From: Tumebacillus flagellatus
Lineage (GTDB): Bacteria > Bacillota > Bacilli > Tumebacillales > Tumebacillaceae
Direction of reading: 5' to 3'
Assembly (NCBI RefSeq): GCF_000714935.1
Contig: NZ_JMIR01000001.1
Coordinates: 264,032 to 328,031, forward strand
Length of the DNA: 64,000 nucleotides
Made by a program: the position numbers and the translations under genes. Below are positions 28,401 to 37,181 of the stretch, in pieces (position 1 is the stretch's first letter; each line of letters starts with the position of its first letter). The notes below the pieces were generated by a model. That model ran no database searches and had not been told where the DNA came from. It saw only the letters and a program-made list of their open reading frames with translations.

Positions 28401-29221
28401 CGGCCTCCTCCTTCCAGCGCGCTCATTCCTTCGCGCAACGAGTGGTGCAACAGGTAGTACCGGTAGTCCGCCGAGCCGAGTTGGTCATCGATGACTTGCC
28501 CCGGCAGTCGGCGAAGGGCTTCGGCGATCCGTGTCTCAAGCGGAACTCCCGGCGTGTTCAGCGCGTCCTCCATGTCCCACGAGCGAAACGGCGCTTCGCA
28601 CACGCCGCTGAACGCCGCACGTACGCCCCGCCCGTCGTGGACGAGCGCCAAGCGGACGAGCGGGTAGTCCACTTCGTCCTGTTTCGTTTTTTTGATCGTG
28701 ACGGAGGGCCAGCGTGCGGCGCTTTGCTCCGTCCAAATTTGCACCAGCAATTCACCCGGCGCCAGTCGCAGTTCGTGCATCGACACCCAAGCGTTGCCCT
28801 GCCGCCCCGCCACGACGGCGTAACTGTCGGTGAGCAGAAACGGCAAGACGGTCTCGCGGTAGGGAATCGAAGCGCAGAGGTTGCCGCCCAGCGTGATTTT
28901 GTTGCGCGTGGTGTGGTCGGCGGTGTGCCTCGCCACATCGCCGAGCAGGGGAAACAGCCCGCTCTCCGCCACGGCGTTAAGCGTTAGTCCCGCCCCGAAC
29001 ACCAGATGATCGCCCGACCGCCCCAACGCGCCCAATTCCGGGATGCTCTTGATGTCGAGCACCGCATCGGTGACGAGTTGCCCCAAACGTCCGAACGTGA
29101 TGATCTCCGTCCCGCCGGAGAAATAGATCGGATTGCGCCCCTCCGCTCGCAGCCGTGCATACAACTCCACCGCCTGCCCGACGCTGTCCGGGCGGTAATA
29201 GTCAAAGTCAAACGGGATCAT
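28397..29221 (-). CDS. Molybdenum hydroxylase FAD-binding subunit (CoxM/XdhC-subunit type)
   Basis: 274 aa. N-terminal FDFDYYRPDSVGQAVELYARL and FSGGTEIITFGRLGQ; FAD pyrophosphate motif HTTRNKITLGGNLCASIPYRETVLPFLL; C-terminal CO-dehydrogenase flavoprotein domain. ATG 29221 lies inside the end of the large-subunit gene (14-nt overlap), which rules out the longer open frame. Soluble part of a heterotrimer with its two neighbours. Confidence 0.92.
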   Translation of the reverse strand: MIPFDFDYYRPDSVGQAVELYARLRAEGRNPIYFSGGTEIITFGRLGQLVTDAVLDIKSIPELGALGRSGDHLVFGAGLTLNAVAESGLFPLLGDVARHTADHTTRNKITLGGNLCASIPYRETVLPFLLTDSYAVVAGRQGNAWVSMHELRLAPGELLVQIWTEQSAARWPSVTIKKTKQDEVDYPLVRLALVHDGRGVRAAFSGVCEAPFRSWDMEDALNTPGVPLETRIAEALRRLPGQVIDDQLGSADYRYYLLHHSLREGMSALEGGGR

Positions 29222-31541
29222 GAACCGAGCCGCCCCCTCTCGCCCGCCAGATCGTCTCCGGCAGCAGCGGCAGTTGGAACAATTCCACGCCCGCCGCCAC
29301 CGAAAGCGCGTTGGCGAGCGCCCCCGCCATGCCGATCGTGCCGTACTCCCCGATCCCGCGCGCCCCGTACGGCCCTTCGTGATACGGCGTCTGCACGAAA
29401 TCCACCACCATGTCCGGATTCTCGCCAAAGTGCGTGATCTTGTAAAACCGCAGTTGCGGATTCAACACCCGCTCTTGGTTGTCGTACAGAAACGACTCTC
29501 GCGTCGCCCAACTGAGCCCCATCGACATGCCTCCCATCATCTGGGTCACCGCGCCCCGATGGTTCACGATCACGCCGCCGTCGATCACCGTGTACGCCCG
29601 CAGCACTTGATAGCGGCACTCCACCGGATCAAACTCCACTTCCACGCCCTGCGCCGCCACCGACCATTGCGGACCCGGTCTCCCGTCTCCCGTCTCCGGG
29701 TCCAGTCGGGTCAGTTTCACGATGTAGCTGCCCCGACCGATCACTTGCTTGCCGACGGTGAGGCCGTTTTCAGACTCATAGCCCATCGCGATTTCCCTGA
29801 AGAGAAACCCTCGCTGTGGATTTCCGCGCACGAACACCCTGCCCTCCGCAAGCTCCAACTCGTCGGGAGAGACTTGCAAAACGAGTGCGGCGTTGTACTT
29901 CAACTGCCGGATCGCATCGTCCGCCGCTTCCAGAATGGCGCGCCCCGCCATCATCGTCGACGAGGACGCGACCGTCTTCCAGTGCTCGGGGTTGGTTTTG
30001 GTATTGACTTCAAACGACACATGCACGAGGCTCGGGTCGATCGTCAAGCGTTCCGCCGCAATCTGCGCCAGCGCGGTCTTGGTGCCCTGCCCGATTTCCA
30101 CCACGCCGGTCATCAAGTTGACGCTGCCGCTCTTGTTAAAAATCAACACCGCCCCCGCCCCGGCATCGGTCGGCGTCGAAGAAGTTTTCCACAGTGCGGC
30201 GATCCCCTTCGTCCGAATTCTGCCGTTTGGCAACACGACCCTTTGCCCGGACTCCCAATCCATCAACTCGCGCAACCGCAGGATACAAGCGGGAACATTC
30301 CCGATGTTGCTCTCATCCAGCAGTACCTGCGTCGGCGTCGTTTCCCCCGGTCCGATCGCGTTGAGCAACCGCAACGCAATCGGGTCCATCCCGAGTTTCT
30401 TCGCCAAGAGATCCATCGTCCGCTCGATGGCAAACGTCACCTCCGGGTGGGCAAATCCCCGAAACGACGTGGCGTACGTATGATTGGTGTACACCGCCAG
30501 CGAATCGGCCCACACGTTCGGAATGCGGTACGGTCCGGTGCAGTCGTCAATCCCCGCCTTCGCCATCACCGCCGCCATGTCCGCATACGCGCCGCCGTCC
30601 CAGAGGAGCGTGATCTGCGCGGCGGTCAACCGCCCGTCCGGCGTCGCCGCCATCTTGATTTGCGCCTCCAACCCGATGTGACACGGCGAAGAGATCATGT
30701 CTTCCTCCCGCGAGTTCGACACTTCCACCAACCGCCCGCCGACCGCCCGCGACGCGCAATAGGCGATAAACTCCAACTGCACCGCCCCCTTGGCGCCAAA
30801 CCCGCCGCCGACAAACGGAACGTGCACCACCACCTGCCCAGGGTCCAATCCGAAATACCGTTCCATAAATCGCTTGATCACATACGGCGCCTGTGTCGAC
30901 GCCCGAATGTGCACCTCTCCGTCCGGCAGAATCTCCGCCCTTGCCGCACGCGGTTCCATCGCGATGTGATCGCTCGGGCGAAACGCCGTATAGCACTCCA
31001 CTTTCACAACGCCCGCTTCCCAGCCGCTCTGAAAATCCCCTTTGCGGATCTTCAAGTGGTTCCCGATGTTCATCCCCGGCACCGGATACACATCGCCGTA
31101 CCGTTTGTATTTCTCCACCTCTTCATGCAGAAGCGGCGCTCCCGGCAGCAGCGCCCGGCTTGGTGAACTCACCACGGGCAACACTTCATACTCAACGTGC
31201 ACCAACCCCGCCGCCCGCCACGCCGTCTGCTCGTCGTCGGCGATCACCACCGCGACCGGCTCTCCGTAATAGCGCACCTTGCGATACGCGAGCACCGGAC
31301 GATCCGCCAGCAGCTCCCCCGTCAATTCCTGGCAATCCGCTCCCGTCACGATCCCCCGCACGCCCGGTACAGCGGCCGCCGCAGCCGCGTCAATCGAGCG
31401 AATCTTGGCGTGCGCGTGCGGGCTCGTCACCAACTTGCCGTGCAACATGCCCGCAAGCCTTAGGTCGCGCGTATACTTCGCCCGCCCTTCCACTTTGTCA
31501 AACGACTCCTTGCGCGGGACGCTCTTGCCCACCGATTCCAC
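29208..31541 (-). CDS. Molybdenum hydroxylase large (molybdopterin) subunit
   Basis: 777-aa xanthine-dehydrogenase-family subunit. Seen in order: the N-terminal a/b hammerhead (GRAKYTRDLRLAGMLHGKLV), VPFVGGGFGAKG (Mo-pterin contact, near 245), the SFRGFAHPE substrate loop, VEIGQGTKTALAQIAAE, and the catalytic glutamate Glu732 in GARGIGEYG. The CO-dehydrogenase loop AYRCSFR is absent, so this is not a CO oxidiser. A purine, aldehyde or N-heterocycle substrate is likely but not determinable. GTG start at 31541 with GAGGAGG 8 nt upstream. First gene of a five-gene operon. Confidence 0.93.
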   Translation of the reverse strand: MESVGKSVPRKESFDKVEGRAKYTRDLRLAGMLHGKLVTSPHAHAKIRSIDAAAAAAVPGVRGIVTGADCQELTGELLADRPVLAYRKVRYYGEPVAVVIADDEQTAWRAAGLVHVEYEVLPVVSSPSRALLPGAPLLHEEVEKYKRYGDVYPVPGMNIGNHLKIRKGDFQSGWEAGVVKVECYTAFRPSDHIAMEPRAARAEILPDGEVHIRASTQAPYVIKRFMERYFGLDPGQVVVHVPFVGGGFGAKGAVQLEFIAYCASRAVGGRLVEVSNSREEDMISSPCHIGLEAQIKMAATPDGRLTAAQITLLWDGGAYADMAAVMAKAGIDDCTGPYRIPNVWADSLAVYTNHTYATSFRGFAHPEVTFAIERTMDLLAKKLGMDPIALRLLNAIGPGETTPTQVLLDESNIGNVPACILRLRELMDWESGQRVVLPNGRIRTKGIAALWKTSSTPTDAGAGAVLIFNKSGSVNLMTGVVEIGQGTKTALAQIAAERLTIDPSLVHVSFEVNTKTNPEHWKTVASSSTMMAGRAILEAADDAIRQLKYNAALVLQVSPDELELAEGRVFVRGNPQRGFLFREIAMGYESENGLTVGKQVIGRGSYIVKLTRLDPETGDGRPGPQWSVAAQGVEVEFDPVECRYQVLRAYTVIDGGVIVNHRGAVTQMMGGMSMGLSWATRESFLYDNQERVLNPQLRFYKITHFGENPDMVVDFVQTPYHEGPYGARGIGEYGTIGMAGALANALSVAAGVELFQLPLLPETIWRARGGGSVHDPV

Positions 31542-31615
31542 AGACCGTTCCTCCTCTCCGCAACCTCTCTCCCCGCTCTATATGCGCCCAAGAATTCGTC
31601 CTAGTGCTCTACAAG

Positions 31616-31651
31616 AAAAAAAGACCGATTCCCGCGCATGGGAACCGGTCT
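31616..31651 (-). terminator. Terminator of the GntP permease gene
   Basis: AGACCGATTCCC (31622-31633) pairs with GGGAACCGGTCT (31640-31651), one G-T type mismatch. A seven-T run follows on the minus strand. It separates the permease from the molybdenum hydroxylase operon. Confidence 0.85.
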
Positions 31652-31670
31652 TGCTTGTCTGAAGATGCAC

Positions 31671-33104
31671 TTAGAAAATCGACAGCACGCCCGCCAGCAG
31701 GAAAACGGTAAGCGTTTTCACCACGGTGACGGCAAAAATGTCCTTGTACGACTGGCGGTGCGTCAAGCCGGTGATCGCCAGCAACGTGATGACCGCGCCG
31801 TTATGCGGCAGAGTGTCCATACCGCCGGACGCCATCGAGGCGATGCGGTGCAACAGTTCCGGTGAGAGGCCGGTCGCGTTGGCGAGGGCGAGGTATTGCT
31901 TGCCCATGACATCGAGCGCGATGGAGAGACCGCCGGACGCGGAGCCGGTGATGCCCGCCAACACGTTGACGGCGAGGGCTTCCGAGATCAGCGGGTGCGA
32001 GCTCGCGCCGAGAATCGAGTCGCGGATGCCGCTGAAGCCGGGCAGTGTTTTGATGACGTTGCCAAAGCCGACTTCCGATGCGGTGTTGAAGATCGCCAGC
32101 AACGCGCCTGCCGCAGCAGCCGTCAAGCCGCCCGCCAACTTGCCTTTGACTTCGCGCGCGTTGATGAGCAACGCGACCACGATACCGGTCGTCAACGCGC
32201 CGATCAGCGCCCACGAAGAGACGATGTTCTTGACGTTGTCGATCTTAAACGTCTGCTTGAGCATGCCGGCATCGTACCATTTGTCGACACCCCAGCCGGT
32301 GCGGGAGAACACGTAGTTCAGGACGAGCACGACGATCAGCGGCAGCACCGCCACCCAGATGTTCAGGTATTTCGGTTGCTCCGCAGCCGCGCCCTTGCCT
32401 TCACCTGTTGCAGCCGCTTCGAGTTGCGCCTGCACCAGTTCCGGTTCGTTGCGGTGTCCGGTGCCGTATCCTTCGCCCAACGCCTTCGCTTGGCGGCGAC
32501 GGCGTTCCAGCCAGAGCATGCCGAAGGTGAAGACCATCAAACCGCCGACGATGCCCACGACCGGGGCGGCGTACGCATCGGTGCCGAACACGGCGGTCGG
32601 GATGATGTTTTGAATCTGCGGAGTGCCCGGCAACGCGTCCATCGTAAACGTGAACGCCCCCAAGGCGATCGTGCCCGGCAACAAGCGTTTCGGGATGTCC
32701 GCTTCCCGGAACAGCGCGGCTGCAAACGGATACACGGCAAACGCCACGACGAACAGCGAGACGCCGCCGTAGGTGAGGATGCCGCACGCGAGCACGACCG
32801 CGAGGATCGCCCGCTTGGAGCCGATCGCCTTGACGACGTTGTGCGCAATCGAGGACGCCGCTCCGTTCATTTCCATGACTTTACCGAAGATGGCACCCAG
32901 CAAGAAGATCGGGAAGTAAGATTTTACATAGTTCGCAGCTTGCGTCATAAATGATTCGCTGTAGCTCGGCATCAGCGCGAGGCCGGAAAGCCCTGCCGCC
33001 AACAGCGCAAAAATCGGGGCGAAGATGATGACCGGATATCCGCGGTACGCCACGAACATCAAAAGCCCCAATGAGACCAAAATAGCCAAGATGTCTAAAA
33101 ACAC
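31671..33104 (-). CDS. GntP-family permease
   Basis: 477-aa, about 12-14 membrane helices. Family text: VAYRGYPVIIFAPIFALLAAGLSG, FLLGAIFGKVMEMNGAASSIAH, ALPGTPQIQNIIPT and SGGMDTLPHNGAVITLLAITGL. GntP proteins import gluconate or related hydroxy-acids with protons. A mid-protein cytosolic loop (about 200-245, rich in Arg, Gln, Ala, Gly) is longer than I expect. Start GTG 33104 follows AAAGGGGG; the frame further upstream has no site. It stands before the molybdenum hydroxylase operon but behind its own terminator, so co-function is uncertain. Confidence 0.88.
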   Translation of the reverse strand: MFLDILAILVSLGLLMFVAYRGYPVIIFAPIFALLAAGLSGLALMPSYSESFMTQAANYVKSYFPIFLLGAIFGKVMEMNGAASSIAHNVVKAIGSKRAILAVVLACGILTYGGVSLFVVAFAVYPFAAALFREADIPKRLLPGTIALGAFTFTMDALPGTPQIQNIIPTAVFGTDAYAAPVVGIVGGLMVFTFGMLWLERRRRQAKALGEGYGTGHRNEPELVQAQLEAAATGEGKGAAAEQPKYLNIWVAVLPLIVVLVLNYVFSRTGWGVDKWYDAGMLKQTFKIDNVKNIVSSWALIGALTTGIVVALLINAREVKGKLAGGLTAAAAGALLAIFNTASEVGFGNVIKTLPGFSGIRDSILGASSHPLISEALAVNVLAGITGSASGGLSIALDVMGKQYLALANATGLSPELLHRIASMASGGMDTLPHNGAVITLLAITGLTHRQSYKDIFAVTVVKTLTVFLLAGVLSIF

Positions 33105-33182
33105 GCAGGAGTCCCCCTTTCTGCCCTCAACATACCAAGTAGAAGTTACAGAACAGTTGCACAATTGCGCGCGCTCTTGAAA

Positions 33183-33222
33183 AAAGAAAACCACCGATGC
33201 CCTTCACGGACATCGGCGGTTT
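33183..33222 (-). terminator. Terminator of the universal stress protein gene
   Basis: AACCACCGATG (33189-33199) pairs with CATCGGCGGTT (33211-33221), one mismatch, with T-rich DNA after it on the minus strand. Confidence 0.8.
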
Positions 33223-33223
33223 T

Positions 33224-33661
33224 TTATCGAACGATCAAAACCGAGCACTTGGCATGATGCAACACTTTTGAAGAGACACTGCCCAACAGAACGGATTCGA
33301 CGACGCCGTGTCCTTCCGAGCCGAGCACGATCAGGTCGTAGCCGCCCTTGCCCGCTTCTTCCAAGATCACCTCGGCGGCATGCCCGATGACGGCGATTTG
33401 AGAGACGCGTTCCTTGTCGGGGAACAGCGCGTAGCTTGCGGAAGCCGGATTCTCCAGCGGTACTTCGGCGTCTTGCGGGGACGTCACATAACCAAACCCG
33501 GCGCCGTACGGTTCATAAGCAACCATGCGCACAGGAACCGGATGCGCGTACATCAGCGTGAATTCCGCTTTCGGCGATTCCGCGTAGGCGTTCAGCGCCC
33601 ACTCCGTCGCTTTGCGAGAGGCTTCAGAACCGTCTAGAGCAACCAAGATTTTGCGAAACAT
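33224..33661 (-). CDS. Universal stress protein (UspA family)
   Basis: 145 aa. N-terminal KILVALDGSEASRKATEWAL and the C-terminal ATP-type motif GSEGHGVVESVLLGSVSSKVL (pattern G-2x-G-9x-G-S) indicate a nucleotide-binding Usp. Start MFRKIL at 33661 with GGGGGAG upstream; the upstream frame is rejected. Monocistronic, cytosolic. Regulator unknown. Confidence 0.92.
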   Translation of the reverse strand: MFRKILVALDGSEASRKATEWALNAYAESPKAEFTLMYAHPVPVRMVAYEPYGAGFGYVTSPQDAEVPLENPASASYALFPDKERVSQIAVIGHAAEVILEEAGKGGYDLIVLGSEGHGVVESVLLGSVSSKVLHHAKCSVLIVR

Positions 33662-33775
33662 AAGTTTCTCCCCCGTTCTCTCATGAACCAGATGTGTGGA
33701 TCTGATTTCATTGTACACCTCGAAACGGGGATCTGAAGATCGGGGGATTCCCCCAATTTTTAGAGATGACTCCCC

Positions 33776-35050
33776 TTATTTCCTTTGCTGTGAATAGGGG
33801 ATGGAGATCGTCGCTTTCGTTCCTCTGCCTTTCTCGGAGTGAAAGGTCAGCGTGCCTTGCATCGCTTCGACGATGCGGAACGTGACCATGAGACCGAGAC
33901 CGGTTCCTTTTTCCTTGGTGGAGTAAAACGGTTTGCCGAGGCGCTCCGTCTGCGCCGGGGTCATCCCTTCGCCGTCGTCGATCACGTGGATGCGGACACG
34001 GTCTCTGTCACGCAACGCGCGCACCTCGACATACCCTCCGTGGCGAATCGCTTCGACGGAGTTTTTGACGAGGTTGATGATCACTTGCTTAAGTTTGACT
34101 TTGTCCGCAAACACGAACAGCGACTCTTGCGCATCAAACCGCAACTCCACCGCCTGCATCGTGGCAAACGAAGTCATAAAGGAAACGATCTGCTGGATTT
34201 CATGGCCGACGTCGACATGCTCCAGGTGCTCGAATTCCGGCTTTGCAAAATTTAAATAGTCCGAAATAATAAATTCAGCACGATCCAGTTCGGCGATCGC
34301 CGTTCGCATATACCCTTTGTTCACTTCATCCATCGAGGATTGCGACAGTTGAATGAATCCGCGCACGACGGTCAACGGGTTGCGCACTTCATGCGCGATG
34401 CTCGCCGCCAGATCGGAAATGATGTTCAGTTTCTCCGATTTGCGAATTTCTTCGCGCATCCGGAAGTTCTCCATAAGGCTCTCGATCAACAACACCGAGA
34501 ACGTCATCGCAAACACGTACAGACCCGCATACATCCAGTAGAACAAATATCCGCGGCGGATCAGATACTCCACGCTGTCCCGTGCGTCAAACACGTACCA
34601 AATCGACGCCATCATGATCAGGAACGTCACAATCGACAAGCCGATGCTGCCGATCACTTTCTGCGACATGCTGTACGTGACGTAACGCTTGCGAAACCAC
34701 ATCGCGCAAGCGAACACCACCACCGCGCACGCCACGACCGCATAGAACGCAATGCCCCCGCCCACGTACAGGCGATACCCGAGCAGCAACACCGTGGCCG
34801 ATACACCGCTGCGCCATCCCCCGTACAGCACCGCAATCAAATACGGCACCCATCGCAAATCCCACAAAAAATCTTCGCCGAACGCAATTGGAAACAGCAT
34901 GCACAGATCGCTCGCCACGCCGTACACAAGCCCGAACAACCAGGGGTCCAGACGGGGGCTTTTGGAGGCGATTCGATCCATCAACAGCACATGATACGCA
35001 AAAATCGGCGTGAGGATCAGCAACAAATTCAATAGCAAATCCTTGGACAA
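33776..35050 (-). CDS. Membrane sensor histidine kinase (KinB/5TM-Lyt type)
   Basis: 424 aa. About six N-terminal membrane helices with a 5TMR-like sensor region (GLVYGVASDLCMLFPIAF..LRWVPYLIAVLYGGWRSG). Then HisKA with phospho-acceptor His near 220 (SIAHEVRNPLTVVRGF), an N box (VIINLVKNSVEAI), G1 (DDGEGM) and G2 (KGTGLGLMV). No partner response regulator is adjacent, which is typical of the orphan kinases that feed the sporulation phosphorelay; that role is inference. TTG start at 35050 with GGGGGAA upstream. Confidence 0.88.
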   Translation of the reverse strand: MSKDLLLNLLLILTPIFAYHVLLMDRIASKSPRLDPWLFGLVYGVASDLCMLFPIAFGEDFLWDLRWVPYLIAVLYGGWRSGVSATVLLLGYRLYVGGGIAFYAVVACAVVVFACAMWFRKRYVTYSMSQKVIGSIGLSIVTFLIMMASIWYVFDARDSVEYLIRRGYLFYWMYAGLYVFAMTFSVLLIESLMENFRMREEIRKSEKLNIISDLAASIAHEVRNPLTVVRGFIQLSQSSMDEVNKGYMRTAIAELDRAEFIISDYLNFAKPEFEHLEHVDVGHEIQQIVSFMTSFATMQAVELRFDAQESLFVFADKVKLKQVIINLVKNSVEAIRHGGYVEVRALRDRDRVRIHVIDDGEGMTPAQTERLGKPFYSTKEKGTGLGLMVTFRIVEAMQGTLTFHSEKGRGTKATISIPYSQQRK

Positions 35051-35176
35051 CGCAATTCCCCCAATAGGTAAGCAAGCACAAATTTACGCCGCACATCGTC
35101 TCGCACATACGTAGCTCATTATGACAGGAAGGCCATGAGTTGTCATGAAAATTTTAATATTTATTCCTAAACTTTC

Positions 35177-35656
35177 CTAACGATTCCCTAACTGTTGGAG
35201 TTCGCATTGTTGCCTGACCGCTTGATTCAACCGTTGCAGCATATAACCGATGCCCTTGGCGCCTTGCAAAGGCAAGGAAATCCGCGGCGAAATCTCCCAT
35301 CCGGCAAACAGCTTCTCCACGGCAACGGCGTACTTTTTTCCACCGAGCACCACGACTTCCTCCGCATCCCCCAGCCCGCGCGCCAGCCATTGTTCCCGCA
35401 AGCGCGCAACCGTTATCACGGAGCTTGGATCGGAGGTGAACGACACGTCGTAATTCTCCGTCAACCGATCGTCGGGAAACAACACTCCGTGCTTCGCCGA
35501 CAAAACGATCCAGCGGTCAAAAAAAGCCTCGGCATACCTCTGACTCGCTTTGGCAAACGCCCCGATGTACACGTCTTGCGCCCGCGTCGCTCCCGCCTCC
35601 GGATCTTTGTCCCAGATCTTTTTCGCCCCGCAAGGCGTGATGCACACCCGCTTCAT
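35177..35656 (-). CDS. DUF6884-type protein
   Basis: 159-aa soluble protein starting MKRVCITPCGAKKIWDKD, with RWIVLSAKHGVLFPDDRLTENYDV and VVVLGGKKYAVAVEKLF. This is the pattern of the DUF6884 group (CG-KK and SA-HG motifs), related to YaaA-like peroxide-stress proteins in spirit but with no established activity. AAAGGAAG lies 6 nt before ATG 35656. Confidence 0.75.
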   Translation of the reverse strand: MKRVCITPCGAKKIWDKDPEAGATRAQDVYIGAFAKASQRYAEAFFDRWIVLSAKHGVLFPDDRLTENYDVSFTSDPSSVITVARLREQWLARGLGDAEEVVVLGGKKYAVAVEKLFAGWEISPRISLPLQGAKGIGYMLQRLNQAVRQQCELQQLGNR

Positions 35657-35677
35657 CGATCTCTTCCTTTCAAATGA

Positions 35678-35708
35678 TCAAAAACGGACCACGCCGCCGC
35701 AGTCCGTT
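35678..35708 (-). terminator. Terminator of the globin-coupled sensor gene
   Basis: AACGGAC (35683-35689) pairs with GTCCGTT (35702-35708). On the minus strand the hairpin ends in TTTTTGATC. Confidence 0.65.
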
Positions 35709-35728
35709 CGTCCATCCCATCTCAAAAA

Positions 35729-37027
35729 TTAAATAGAAACCGCAATCTCCGAGAGTTGGTCGGCCGAAGACGCGACGGCGGCGACCGCCATGTTGATCTC
35801 TTCGATCACGTTGGCAAAACTCAGCAAGTCGGAGTCAATCGCGTTGGTTTGGGCTTTTAACTCCTCCATCGACGAGAAGATCTCGTCAAACGAATCCGAC
35901 AGCACGTCGATCTCCCGCACGCTTTCTTCCACAAGTTCCTTGACGGAGCCAAGGGAGTCGGCGATGTGCAAGATGCCCTGCTTGGTTGCGGCGATCAAGT
36001 CGTTGACGCCGGATACCGATTCCTTGGTCTGCTCGGAAAGTTTACGAACTTCGTCGGCGACGATGGCAAATCCCCGGCCCTGTTCCCCGGCGCGCGCCGC
36101 TTCAATGGCGGCGTTGAGCGCCAGCAGGTTCGTCTGGTCGGCAATGCCGGAGACGATTTCCACGATCTCTTGGATTCTATCAGAAGCGCTCCGCAGCGTG
36201 TGCATCTCGCTCTCGACTTTGCGCATGCGCGCTTCCATCGTACGCATCGCCTGGCGTTGGACACTCAATTGCGTCTTGCCCGCTTGCGAGCCTTGCTCCG
36301 TCCGGGCCGCCGTCGCGGCTCCCTGTTGAGCGGAGCGGACGATCTCGCCGGTTTGCGCGGTGACTTCTTGAAGCGCCGAAGAGGTCTGTTCGGTGATCGC
36401 CGCCAGTTCTTCCGAAGTCTCGCGGACTTTGCGGCGCAGTTCCGATTTCTTCACTTCTTCTTCGAGGCGTTGGCGCTCCAGTTCCGCTTCGTAGGCTTCC
36501 AGCACCAGCATCTGCTCCAAGTTGAGCATCTTGGTGACCGCCAGCAACAAGCGGCTGTAGTCTTCCTTGGTGGTCGTATGTTCAAAAAGCACGCCCGCCA
36601 TAGACAAAAGCAAGTCTTGGAAGGCACACATGTACCATTTCGGCTGGAGGCCGACGCGGACGTGAACGTGCGCGATGATCTTGCGCTGTTCAATAAACTT
36701 ACGGTCGATCACGCCGGCGAACATTTCACTGATATGACGGCGCAGCGTACCTTGCAGGCGTTGCACCGTGCTGTGGTCGTTGATGATCTGCATCAGCGAC
36801 GCTTCTTGCTCTAGATTTTTATAAAACTGTTCGACGATTGCACCGAGATTCTCTGTCACATAAGGCTGCAAGAACCGAATGGCCGCCAAGTCCAGAGGCG
36901 TCATCGAAATCATCTGCAGTTGTTTTTCCAGATCGGAGCCGGGCTCCACCGCAATACGGACTTCCGGCAACAAGCTTTCCAGTTCTTGCAACAAGGTGTG
37001 TTGAGTTACTTTTTTAAAAAAACCCAT
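35729..37027 (-). CDS. hemAT: HemAT-like globin-coupled oxygen chemoreceptor
   Basis: 432-aa soluble methyl-accepting protein. N-terminal sensor globin (about 1-180) has the proximal heme histidine at His122 in VHVRVGLQPKWYMCAFQ and a B10 tyrosine at Tyr69, as in Bacillus HemAT. The C-terminal signalling domain has the hairpin tip [43 protein letters not shown]. No membrane helices, so it senses cytosolic oxygen for aerotaxis through CheA/CheW encoded elsewhere. Start MGFFKKV at 37027 follows GGGGGAG. Confidence 0.93.
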   Translation of the reverse strand: MGFFKKVTQHTLLQELESLLPEVRIAVEPGSDLEKQLQMISMTPLDLAAIRFLQPYVTENLGAIVEQFYKNLEQEASLMQIINDHSTVQRLQGTLRRHISEMFAGVIDRKFIEQRKIIAHVHVRVGLQPKWYMCAFQDLLLSMAGVLFEHTTTKEDYSRLLLAVTKMLNLEQMLVLEAYEAELERQRLEEEVKKSELRRKVRETSEELAAITEQTSSALQEVTAQTGEIVRSAQQGAATAARTEQGSQAGKTQLSVQRQAMRTMEARMRKVESEMHTLRSASDRIQEIVEIVSGIADQTNLLALNAAIEAARAGEQGRGFAIVADEVRKLSEQTKESVSGVNDLIAATKQGILHIADSLGSVKELVEESVREIDVLSDSFDEIFSSMEELKAQTNAIDSDLLSFANVIEEINMAVAAVASSADQLSEIAVSI

Positions 37028-37181
37028 TTCGAGACTCCCCCTCACCCTTCATCATACCTGTGTTCTAAGAGGCTTGGCAATACACCTAAACAGGAAAAAA
37101 AAGTTGAATTGATTTCCCCGGCTCTGTCAACCTGCCTTTATGATATAGTAGGAGTATTACATGTTTTACGAGGGTGATCCG

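Noticed and set aside
29220..31166. 648-codon plus-strand frame over the large molybdenum hydroxylase gene
   Set aside because: His/Arg-rich shadow of a gene whose every catalytic motif is read on the other strand.
37028..37181. Small RNA gene between hemAT and the diguanylate cyclase
   Set aside because: AT-rich intergenic DNA with no stable hairpin and no conserved motif visible.
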